The notes below the pieces were generated by a model. The model worked only from the letters and a program-made list of their open reading frames with translations, searched no databases and was not told the DNA's origin. The position numbers and the translations under genes were made by a program. A DNA stretch of 5,120 nucleotides from Nocardioides sp. (lineage in GTDB: Bacteria > Actinomycetota > Actinomycetes > Propionibacteriales > Nocardioidaceae). Where the stretch lies: the NCBI GenBank assembly GCA_003519585.1, contig DOWL01000178.1, positions 354 through 5,473 of the forward strand, in the 5' to 3' direction. Shown here piece by piece: positions 1 to 5,120 of the stretch (its first letter is position 1; each line of letters opens with the position of its first letter).

Positions 1-1513
1 CGTGGCCGATCTCGTGGCCGATCACCGCGCCGATGCCGCCGTAGTTCTCCGCGGGCTCCGCGTCCGGGCTGAAGAACGGCTTCTGCAGGATCCCGGCGGG
101 GAAGCAGATCTCGTTGGTGCCGGGGTTGTAGTAGGCGTTGACGGTCTGCGGCAGCATGAACCACTCGTCGCGGTCGACCGGGGAGCCGATCTTACCCAGC
201 TGCCGGTCGGTCTCGAACGACGCCGCGGCCGCGACGTTGCCCAGCAGGTCGTCCGGGCGGACCTGGAGCGCGGAGTAGTCGCGGAACTTCTCCGGGTAGC
301 CGATCTTGGGCCGGAAGGTGTCGAGCTTGTCGTAGGCGCGGGCCTTGGTCTCCTCGGTCATCCAGTCGAGCTCGGCGATCGAGGAGCGGTACGCCGCCAA
401 CAGGTTCGCGACGAGCTCGTCCATCTGCTGCTTGGACGACGGCGGGAAGTGCCGCGCGACGTACTCCTCGCCGACCGCCTCGCCGAGTGCGCCCTCGACC
501 AGGCTGACCCCGCGCTTCCAGCGGGCCCGGAGCTCGGGGGTGCCGTTGAGGGTGCGGCCGTAGAAGTCGAAGTTGGCCTCGACGAAGTCGTCGGTGAGAT
601 AGGGCGCGGCGCTACGCAGCACCCGGGTCAGGAGCCAGGTCCGCCAGTCCTCGATCGACACCTCGCCGAGGACGGTCGAGAGGTGCTGGAGGTACGACGG
701 CTGGCGGACGCAGGTCTCGAAGAGCAACTCGTCCGCCTCGTGCGCGGAGGCGCTGAGGTTGGTGACGTAGACGTCCCAGTCGAAGGCGGGGCACAGCTCG
801 CGCAGCTCGGCGATCGTGGTGAGGTTGTAGGTCTTCTGCACATCGCGCGTCTCGGCGCGCTCCCAGTGACCCTCCGCGAGCCGGGTGTCGATGCGCAGCA
901 CGGTCCGGGCGCCTGCCTCGGGGTCGCCGCCGTCGACGTGCTCCTCGACCAGCCGCAACATCGTGGTGAGGTAGCCGACGTAGGCCTCACGGATGGCGGC
1001 GAACTTCTCCTCCCGGTAGTACGACTCGTCCGGCAGCCCGAGCCCGCCTTGCGCGAGGTGGAAGAGGTAGCGGTCGGAGTTGCGGTTGTCGGTGTTGACG
1101 TAGGAGCCGAACAGCCCGTGCCCCCCGATCCGTTCGAACTCACCGAGGAACGCCGCCACGTCGCGTACGTCGCGCAGTGCGGCCACGGCCTCCATCAGCG
1201 GCCGGATCGGCCGGATGCCGACCCGTTCGACCCGCTCGGTGTCCATGAACGACGCGAACAGGTCGCCGATCTTCTGCGCGTCGACGTCGAGGTCGCCGGG
1301 GACGTCGTCGGTGGCCTTGGCGGCGAGGTCCTCGATGATCCGGTGGACCTGTTCCTCGGCGACGTCGGCCAGCTGCACGAACGGCCCCCAGCTCGAGCGG
1401 TCGGCGGGGATGTCGGTCTGCGCCAGCCAGCGCCCGTTGACGTGACCGAAGAGGTCGTCCTGCGGGCGTGCGTCGTGGTCCATGCCCTCGCGGGCGTCGT
1501 CCAGGATGCTCAC
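1..1513 (-). CDS. M13 family zinc metallopeptidase (PepO/neprilysin-like), 3' end outside window
   Basis: Zinc-dependent endopeptidase expected to cleave small peptides. About 504 codons are visible. The N-terminus has the M13-type stretch DDLFGHVNGRWL (about residues 20-31) followed by IPADR. Near the C-terminal side are the substrate-binding NAYY motif (residues 459-462), NEICFPAGILQ just after it, PFFSPDAEP, and the zinc-binding VIGHEIGH, whose H500, E501 and H504 are the last visible codons. M13 proteins are usually 630-700 residues, so about 150 residues are missing, including the third zinc ligand (Glu of ExxAD). There is no signal peptide or membrane anchor, so it is probably cytosolic, unlike animal neprilysin. 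The start chosen is GTG at 1513, supported by a TAGATT box six bases upstream that would give a leaderless mRNA. ATG at 1483 is in frame, ten codons later, and is a real alternative because conservation starts after it. Family assignment is firm; the physiological substrate is unknown. Confidence 0.95.
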   Translation of the reverse strand, partial: MSILDDAREGMDHDARPQDDLFGHVNGRWLAQTDIPADRSSWGPFVQLADVAEEQVHRIIEDLAAKATDDVPGDLDVDAQKIGDLFASFMDTERVERVGIRPIRPLMEAVAALRDVRDVAAFLGEFERIGGHGLFGSYVNTDNRNSDRYLFHLAQGGLGLPDESYYREEKFAAIREAYVGYLTTMLRLVEEHVDGGDPEAGARTVLRIDTRLAEGHWERAETRDVQKTYNLTTIAELRELCPAFDWDVYVTNLSASAHEADELLFETCVRQPSYLQHLSTVLGEVSIEDWRTWLLTRVLRSAAPYLTDDFVEANFDFYGRTLNGTPELRARWKRGVSLVEGALGEAVGEEYVARHFPPSSKQQMDELVANLLAAYRSSIAELDWMTEETKARAYDKLDTFRPKIGYPEKFRDYSALQVRPDDLLGNVAAAASFETDRQLGKIGSPVDRDEWFMLPQTVNAYYNPGTNEICFPAGILQKPFFSPDAEPAENYGGIGAVIGHEIGH

Positions 1514-1530
1514 GCGGCGAATCTATACGG
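1514..1530 (-). promoter_or_regulatory. Possible leaderless -10 element for the M13 peptidase gene
   Basis: Read on the minus strand, TAGATT (1525 down to 1520) matches the actinobacterial -10 consensus TAnnnT. It ends six bases before GTG at 1513, so transcription would begin at or next to the start codon. No Shine-Dalgarno sequence precedes the GTG, which agrees with leaderless translation. No clear -35 box is visible. Inferred from spacing only. Confidence 0.35.
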
Positions 1531-1552
1531 CGGTCTGGCGCGGCCGACGGAG

Positions 1553-1580
1553 GAGTTTCACCGGCCGGCCGGTGAAACTC
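1553..1580. repeat. Perfect 28-bp intergenic palindrome, probable terminator hairpin or operator
   Basis: The half-site GAGTTTCACCGGCC is followed directly by its exact reverse complement, giving 14 base pairs with no mismatch and no loop. Symmetry stops at both flanks. It lies between two minus-strand genes, 41 bases after the stop of the comB-like gene and 39 bases before the GTG of the M13 peptidase gene. As RNA it would fold into a long stem (a few central bases must form the loop), but no T-run follows on the minus strand, so it would be a U-tract-less terminator of the kind proposed for actinobacteria. It could equally be an operator for a dimeric regulator or a copy of a dispersed palindromic repeat. 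The symmetry is directly seen; the role is inferred. Confidence 0.75.
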
Positions 1581-1621
1581 ACGCTTGTTGCGCGAAGGTT
1601 CGTCACACCGGCATGAGATTC

Positions 1622-2416
1622 CTACGCCAGGTTGGCTCGGAACTCACCCTCGTCCATCACCGGTACGACGTGACTGGCGTCCAGTTGAGCGGCGACGTCG
1701 ACATCCTCGGCGAAGCCTGCGTCGGCCAGTTCGCCGCCGCTGGCGCAAGATCTCAGCGCGTCGTCGAGCGTCGCCTCGACCGCCCGGAACGCGTCGGCAG
1801 CCACCCGCGCCTCGGGCGAGAGGGTGACGTCATCGAGAAGGGCCAGGACGGACCCGGCGCCCCACAGGTCCTCGACCGCCGGACGGAGCGAGTCGTCGGG
1901 CCAGCGCTCGCCGGCGGCGACCACGGCGATCGTGCCGCCCCGATCGTCCAGCCATTCGTCCAGCCATTCGTGCAGCCACCGCGCGACGGCCGTGCGGTTG
2001 CGCAGGCACGCACCTAACACCACGCAGCCCTCGTCGGCGAGGCCGAAGGCGATCGAAGAGCCGTTGGGCGAGGGCAGCACGACGCGGTCCACGCCGCTGG
2101 CACGCGACATCGCGCCGGGCGAGAGGCTGACCGCCGTACCCCCGGCGTCCTCCAGAGACCTCGCCTCGAGCCTGCCCACGGCGAGCGTCGCCGACCGCTC
2201 CTCGGCGTACGCCGCGGCGCCGTCGTCCTTCCAGCGGTACGGCAGCACCGTCATCCCGCGTTCGACGGCGACGCAGAGCGTGGTCGTGAACGAGAGGACG
2301 TCGACCACGACGGCCACGTCGGCACCCTCGGCGATGGCGGCGGCACCGGTCGGCCCCCAGTCGAACCGGACGCGGTGGTCGAGTTGCCGGTGCGCGGCCC
2401 AGAACGGAGCGGTCAC
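1622..2416 (-). CDS. ComB-like protein, 2-phosphosulfolactate phosphatase family
   Basis: The 264-residue product resembles the ComB family, whose archaeal founder is a Mg2+-dependent phosphatase converting 2-phosphosulfolactate to sulfolactate in coenzyme M synthesis. Family-type segments are VVDVLSFTTT (residues 37-46), LPSPNGS (114-120), GACLRNR (135-141), AAGERW (167-172) and EDLWGAG (182-188). Length is in the normal family range. The start is GTG at 2416: it overlaps the stop of the upstream reductase gene as GTGA, has no Shine-Dalgarno sequence, and so is probably translated by coupling. The open frame continues far upstream, but that part is antisense to the reductase and lacks ComB character. 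Residues 147-158 read WLHEWLDEWLDD, a small tandem repeat. Coenzyme M synthesis is not expected in this kind of organism and no partner genes are visible, so the actual phosphate ester substrate is unknown. Family confident, reaction uncertain. Confidence 0.88.
   Translation of the reverse strand: MTAPFWAAHRQLDHRVRFDWGPTGAAAIAEGADVAVVVDVLSFTTTLCVAVERGMTVLPYRWKDDGAAAYAEERSATLAVGRLEARSLEDAGGTAVSLSPGAMSRASGVDRVVLPSPNGSSIAFGLADEGCVVLGACLRNRTAVARWLHEWLDEWLDDRGGTIAVVAAGERWPDDSLRPAVEDLWGAGSVLALLDDVTLSPEARVAADAFRAVEATLDDALRSCASGGELADAGFAEDVDVAAQLDASHVVPVMDEGEFRANLA
1945..1980. repeat. Three 12-bp tandem units inside the comB-like gene
   Basis: On the plus strand the unit CGTCCAGCCATT occurs twice without change (1945-1956, 1957-1968), followed by a third unit with three differences, CGTGCAGCCACC (1969-1980). 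The unit is a multiple of three, so it repeats four residues: WLHE, WLDE, WLDD in the protein (residues 147-158). The reading frame is kept. It looks like a slippage duplication that lengthens a surface helix. Confidence 0.85.
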
Positions 2417-3375
2417 CGCACCCGCACGACGGACTTGCCGAGCGTCTTGCGTGCGTCCATGTCGAGCAGGGCCCGGCCGAACTCGTCGAAGGCGTACGTC
2501 GCACCGATCGGCGGCTTCACGACCCCCGACTCGATCATCGGCACCAGCGCCTGCCACTGCTCCTGCATGTAGCCGGGCCGCACCATGGCGTACGCGCCCC
2601 AGCCGACGCCGCGCACGTCGACGTTGTTGAGCAGCAGCCGGTTGACCTTGACCTCGGGGATCCCTTGACCCGCCGCGAACCCGACCACCAACAGCCGGCC
2701 CTGGGTCGCCAGCGACCGCAGCGAATCGGTGAAGACGTCGCCGCCCACCACGTCGACCACGATGTCGACGCCGCGGCCACCGGTGAGCGCGGCGACGGAG
2801 TCCTTGAAGCCGTCGAGCAGGACCACGTCGTCGGCGCCGGCCGCACGGGCGACCTCGCCCTTGGCCTCGGTGCTGACGACGGCGATCGTGCGCGCGCCGT
2901 ACCCCTTCGCGACCTGGATCGTCGCGGTGCCGACGCCCCCGGCCGCCCCGTGCACCAGCACCGTCTCGCCGGCGCGCACGGCACCGCGCTCGGCCAGCGC
3001 GAACTGGGCGGTGAGGTAGTTCATCGGCAGCGCCGCGCCCTCGTCGAACGACAGCGCGTCGGGCAGGGGGAAGACCGAGTCGCGGTGGCACGCGGTCAGC
3101 TCGGCCGCGTTGCCGTACGGGCCGACCCCAGCAACGCGCTGGCCCGGTGCGAAGCCAGGGCCGGACACGACCGTGCCCGCGAAGTCGACTCCGAGCGAGA
3201 ACGGCGGCTCGGGCTTGAGTTGGTACTCCCCGCGGCTGAGCAGCAGGTCGGGAAACGAGACGCCGACCGCATGCACCTCGACCAGCACGTCGTCGGGTCC
3301 GGGCGTCGGGTCAGCGACCTCGCGCACCTGGAGATGTTCGGGACCGGTCGGTTCGAGGACCTGGAGCGCACGCAT
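2413..3375 (-). CDS. Zinc-free MDR oxidoreductase, NADPH:quinone reductase-like
   Basis: The 320-residue medium-chain dehydrogenase/reductase probably transfers hydride from NADPH to a quinone or an activated alkene/enone in the cytosol. The N-terminal GroES-like domain (about 1-120) contains VSFPDLLLSRGEYQ (38-51) and GVDFAGTV (62-69), typical of quinone oxidoreductases. A Rossmann domain follows with AAGGVG (144-149) for the dinucleotide and DVVGGDVF (208-215). Only one cysteine (C96) is present, and both the catalytic-zinc GHE pattern and the four-cysteine structural-zinc loop are missing, so it is not an alcohol dehydrogenase. Length is normal for the family. The start is ATG at 3375, matching the usual MRAL opening; there is no Shine-Dalgarno sequence, but TACCCT lies seven bases upstream, allowing a leaderless mRNA. 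It is the first gene of a unit with the comB-like gene (GTGA overlap) and diverges from an ArsR-type regulator that may control it. The natural substrate cannot be deduced. Confidence 0.93.
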   Translation of the reverse strand: MRALQVLEPTGPEHLQVREVADPTPGPDDVLVEVHAVGVSFPDLLLSRGEYQLKPEPPFSLGVDFAGTVVSGPGFAPGQRVAGVGPYGNAAELTACHRDSVFPLPDALSFDEGAALPMNYLTAQFALAERGAVRAGETVLVHGAAGGVGTATIQVAKGYGARTIAVVSTEAKGEVARAAGADDVVLLDGFKDSVAALTGGRGVDIVVDVVGGDVFTDSLRSLATQGRLLVVGFAAGQGIPEVKVNRLLLNNVDVRGVGWGAYAMVRPGYMQEQWQALVPMIESGVVKPPIGATYAFDEFGRALLDMDARKTLGKSVVRVR

Positions 3376-3462
3376 GCAGCGGAGGGTACCGACCTGGTAC
3401 GGCGACCCTTCGGCCCGGACCGAAGCTTCTGCTGGAGCCGAATCGGTCGCAGACTGTGGCCT
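3376..3462. promoter_or_regulatory. Divergent promoter region between reductase and ArsR-type regulator genes
   Basis: Only 87 bases separate the two start codons. For the minus-strand reductase, TACCCT (3388 down to 3383) is a TAnnnT-type -10 seven bases before ATG. For the plus-strand regulator, CAGACT (3450-3455) is a weak -10 candidate seven bases before GTG. Neither gene has a Shine-Dalgarno sequence, so both transcripts may be leaderless. No convincing -35 hexamers are visible. A short GTACC/GGTAC inverted repeat (3386-3400) overlaps the reductase -10 side. The gene layout makes this region regulatory; the exact elements are inferred. Confidence 0.5.
3408..3425. promoter_or_regulatory. 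Candidate operator: 18-bp inverted repeat in the divergent promoter region
   Basis: CTTCGGCCCGGACCGAAG pairs at eight of nine positions; the only mismatch is C3414 against A3419. If both promoters are leaderless as proposed, it covers or abuts the -35 zone of each, so a dimer bound here could block both. This fits autorepression by the adjacent winged-helix protein. The symmetry is seen; binding is inferred. Confidence 0.4.
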
Positions 3463-4443
3463 GTGATCGAGATCGACGTCGACGTGGCCGACCTGGCACA
3501 GGTCCGGTTCACGACCGACGCCGTGTGGGAGACCGCGGCCAGTCTGCACGCCGTGGTGTTCTCCAAGCACCACCTGCTGCATCAGCGAATCCGGCGCCTG
3601 GTGCCCAAGCAGCCCGACTTCGACCTCGACCACCTGCTGACCATGGTCGGCGACGGGGCCTGGCTGCCCGACATCCTGGCCCCCACGCCCAGCCAACGTC
3701 CCGCGCAACCGCTGCAACAGATCGCCGCGCTCCGAGAGACCGATCCCGCGGTCGTCGACGCCGACCTCGCTCTGCTGCGCGTGCACGCGCCCGGCTCACG
3801 CACCGCGCGGATGTGTCCGGAGGAGTACGTCGAGACGACGGTCACCGCCCTCACCGCGTGGTGGCTGACCGTCCTCCAGCCGCTCTGGGATCGCGTCGAT
3901 GCCATCGTCCGCGCCGACATCGCCCACCACCAGGCCGTGGTCGGCGCCGAAGGGCTGGCCGCCGCGATGCCCGTCCTGCACCACGACCTGTCCTTCGACG
4001 GCCACCACCTGCGGGTCGACCTGGCCCGCACCGAGGCCTCGACCCGGGCCGCCGGCGCCGGGGTATGGCTCGTGCCGTCGGTGTTCCGCTGGCCCTGGGT
4101 CGCCTGCGACATCCGCGAGGGCTCGACGGTCGTGTCGTACGGCGCGCGCGGGTCCGGCCGGGTCTGGAACCAGCCCGGCCGCGAGGCTCAGCAGGGCCTG
4201 GGTGACCTGATCGGCCGCACCCGGGCCACCATCCTGGAGCGGCTCGACGTGCCGTACTCGACCACGGCGCTCTCCCGGATGCTCGGCCTCTCGCTCAGCA
4301 CCGTGAGCGAACACCTGACGGTGATGACCGCTTCGGGGCTGCTGCAGTCGCGCCGCGACGGCCAGCGGGTGCTCTACTGGCGGACCATGGTCGGCGACCT
4401 GCTGGTCAACGGCGAGCCGGCCTCTGGTCGCCGCAGCGGCTGA
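3463..4443 (+). CDS. ArsR-type winged-helix regulator with DUF5937-like N-terminal region
   Basis: The 326-residue product is probably a DNA-binding transcription regulator. The C-terminal part (about 250-312) has an ArsR-like winged helix: a TTALSRMLGLSLSTVSEHL helix-turn-helix (267-285, recognition helix about 277-290), then ASGLLQSRRDGQRVLYWR, the wing ending in the usual YxR-type strand. The first 240 or so residues, beginning VRFTTDAVWETAASLHAV, resemble the uncharacterised DUF5937 region found before such HTH domains in actinobacteria; it is the likely sensor or dimerisation part. Typical metal-sensing ArsR proteins are about 100 residues, so this is a long form without an obvious CxC metal site. 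The start is GTG at 3463, directly before the conserved block; no ribosome site is seen. It diverges from the reductase-comB pair, its most likely target. The effector is unknown. Confidence 0.87.
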   Translation: MIEIDVDVADLAQVRFTTDAVWETAASLHAVVFSKHHLLHQRIRRLVPKQPDFDLDHLLTMVGDGAWLPDILAPTPSQRPAQPLQQIAALRETDPAVVDADLALLRVHAPGSRTARMCPEEYVETTVTALTAWWLTVLQPLWDRVDAIVRADIAHHQAVVGAEGLAAAMPVLHHDLSFDGHHLRVDLARTEASTRAAGAGVWLVPSVFRWPWVACDIREGSTVVSYGARGSGRVWNQPGREAQQGLGDLIGRTRATILERLDVPYSTTALSRMLGLSLSTVSEHLTVMTASGLLQSRRDGQRVLYWRTMVGDLLVNGEPASGRRSG

Positions 4444-4525
4444 CTGTCTACCCGGCGATGAGTTTCGACTCAGGCCCTGGTCGACATGCCAGATCCGCCC
4501 GATCCCGCGCGCCCGGAAGGCAACC
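4444..4525. other. Intergenic gap with a small hairpin-forming repeat
   Basis: The 82 bases between the regulator stop and the peptidase E-like start hold one small inverted repeat, TGAGTTTCGACTCA (4459-4472): a five-pair stem with a TTCG loop. It is too short and lacks a T-run, so it is at best a weak termination or processing signal. No TAnnnT box at convincing spacing was found, so it is open whether the downstream gene has its own promoter or is read through from the regulator gene. Confidence 0.3.
4515..4520 (+). promoter_or_regulatory. Ribosome binding site of the peptidase E-like gene
   Basis: GGAAGG ends five bases before ATG at 4526. It is the only recognisable Shine-Dalgarno sequence before a gene in this window and it fixes this start over upstream ATGs at 4458 and 4486, which are out of frame. 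Confidence 0.7.
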
Positions 4526-5120
4526 ATGAAGCTGCTGCTCACCTCGGGAGGCGTGACCAACCCGAGCATCCGTGACGCCCTGGTCGAGCTGCTCGGCGCG
4601 CCGATCGCCGAGGCCGCGGCGCTGTGCATCCCCACCGCCCAATGGGGCCACCGGATGTGCGGCCCCGAGTCGGCGCGCCGATTCATCGCCGGCCAGGCGC
4701 CGGGCGAGCTGACCGGCCTGGGCTGGCGCTCCGTGGGACTGCTCGAGCTCACGGCACTCCCGAGCATCGGACGTGAGCGCTGGGTCCCCTGGGTCGAGGG
4801 GGCCGACGTCCTCCTGGTGGACGGCGGCGACGCGACGTACCTCTGCCACTGGATGCGGGAGTCCGGACTGGCCGAGCTTCTGCCGTCGTTGACCGAGAAG
4901 GTCTGGGTGGGGATCAGCGCCGGCAGCATGGTCATGACCCCGCGGATCGGAGCCGACTTCGTCTCGTGGCCCGCTGCGCCGGACGACCGGACGCTCGGGG
5001 TGGTCGACTTCTCGATCTTCCCCCACCTCGACGTCTTCCCCGACAACACGATGGGCGATGCTGAGCGCTGGGCCGCCGCACCAGACACCCCCCAGTCACT
5101 CATGCGACAACACAGGGCAG
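4526..5120 (+). CDS. Peptidase E-like (S51 family) serine hydrolase, 3' end outside window
   Basis: Open from ATG at 4526 through the right edge, 198 codons with no stop. It belongs to the S51 family (dipeptidase E, cyanophycinase relatives), class-I glutamine amidotransferase-like fold enzymes; E. coli PepE hydrolyses Asp-Xaa dipeptides. The N-terminus MKLLLTSGG matches the family opening. VLLVDGGDATYL (about 95-106) is the conserved glycine-rich segment, and GISAGSM (129-135) is the nucleophile elbow with Ser131. D144 and H167 (in IFPHLD) sit 13 and 36 residues after the serine, close to the 15 and 37 spacing of the PepE Ser-Asp-His triad. No signal peptide is seen, so it is cytosolic. Family members are about 200-240 residues, so only a short C-terminal part is missing. 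Whether it is a strict aspartyl dipeptidase or a divergent relative cannot be told. Confidence 0.9.
   Translation, partial: MKLLLTSGGVTNPSIRDALVELLGAPIAEAAALCIPTAQWGHRMCGPESARRFIAGQAPGELTGLGWRSVGLLELTALPSIGRERWVPWVEGADVLLVDGGDATYLCHWMRESGLAELLPSLTEKVWVGISAGSMVMTPRIGADFVSWPAAPDDRTLGVVDFSIFPHLDVFPDNTMGDAERWAAAPDTPQSLMRQHRA

Noticed and set aside
1..22. Direct repeat of CGTGGCCGAT at the left edge
   Set aside because: It results from the coding of the symmetrical GHEIGH zinc motif (two Gly-His steps with the same codons), not from a DNA repeat element.
2..2017. Long plus-strand open frame of about 671 codons opposite the M13 peptidase and comB-like genes
   Set aside because: It lies antisense to two confidently assigned genes. 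Its product is low-complexity V/G/R/D-rich sequence with no family motif, as expected when high third-position GC removes stops on the opposite strand.
2417..3091. Upstream extension of the comB-like open frame to give a 489-residue protein
   Set aside because: The added part is Arg/Gly-rich out-of-frame sequence within the reductase gene and has no ComB features. The GTGA overlap gives a sensible start at 2416.
3376..3786. Upstream extension of the reductase frame to 457 residues
   Set aside because: The extension runs antisense through the regulator gene and the divergent promoter region, and the family N-terminus (MRAL) begins exactly at 3375.
4459..4472. Similarity between the small hairpin GAGTTTCGACTC and the arm of the 28-bp palindrome (GAGTTTC)
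   Set aside because: Only seven shared bases and no common architecture; coincidence is the simpler explanation.
3796..5103. Minus-strand open frame of about 435 codons opposite the regulator and peptidase E-like genes
   Set aside because: Ser/Arg/Pro-rich product with no recognisable domain; the plus strand here encodes two proteins with clear family motifs.

Overview
The window is high-GC DNA (roughly 70% by eye) with strong G/C preference at third codon positions, GTG starts, few Shine-Dalgarno sequences and TAnnnT-like -10 boxes close to start codons. This points to an actinobacterium. The gene content (M13 peptidase without a signal peptide, DUF5937-like/ArsR regulator, single-domain MDR reductase) fits a Nocardioides-like propionibacterial lineage, but the genus is an inference.

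Layout: (1) 1-1513, minus strand: an M13 (PepO/neprilysin-type) zinc metallopeptidase, cut by the left window edge exactly after its HEIGH zinc motif. (2) 1514-1621: a 108-bp intergenic region with a perfect 28-bp palindrome and a possible leaderless promoter for the peptidase. (3) 1622-2416 and 2413-3375, both minus strand: a two-gene unit of a zinc-free MDR/quinone-oxidoreductase-like enzyme followed by a ComB-like (2-phosphosulfolactate phosphatase family) protein, joined by a 4-base GTGA overlap. (4) 3376-3462: a compact divergent promoter region with a near-perfect 18-bp inverted repeat. (5) 3463-4443, plus strand: a transcriptional regulator with a DUF5937-like N-terminal region and an ArsR-type winged helix at the C-terminus. 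(6) 4526 to the right edge, plus strand: a peptidase E-like (S51) serine hydrolase whose C-terminus lies outside the window.

Reading: the regulator faces the reductase-ComB pair across a short shared promoter region, the usual arrangement of an autoregulated ArsR-family repressor and its target operon. The effector and the substrates cannot be told from sequence. The two peptidases flank this module, and nothing ties them to it beyond proximity. No RNA genes, insertion sequences, CRISPR arrays or phage genes were seen. Most of the window is ordinary actinobacterial chromosome. The points most worth a second look are the 28-bp palindrome, the divergent regulatory region, the unassigned reductase-ComB pair and a small in-frame tandem repeat inside the comB-like gene.
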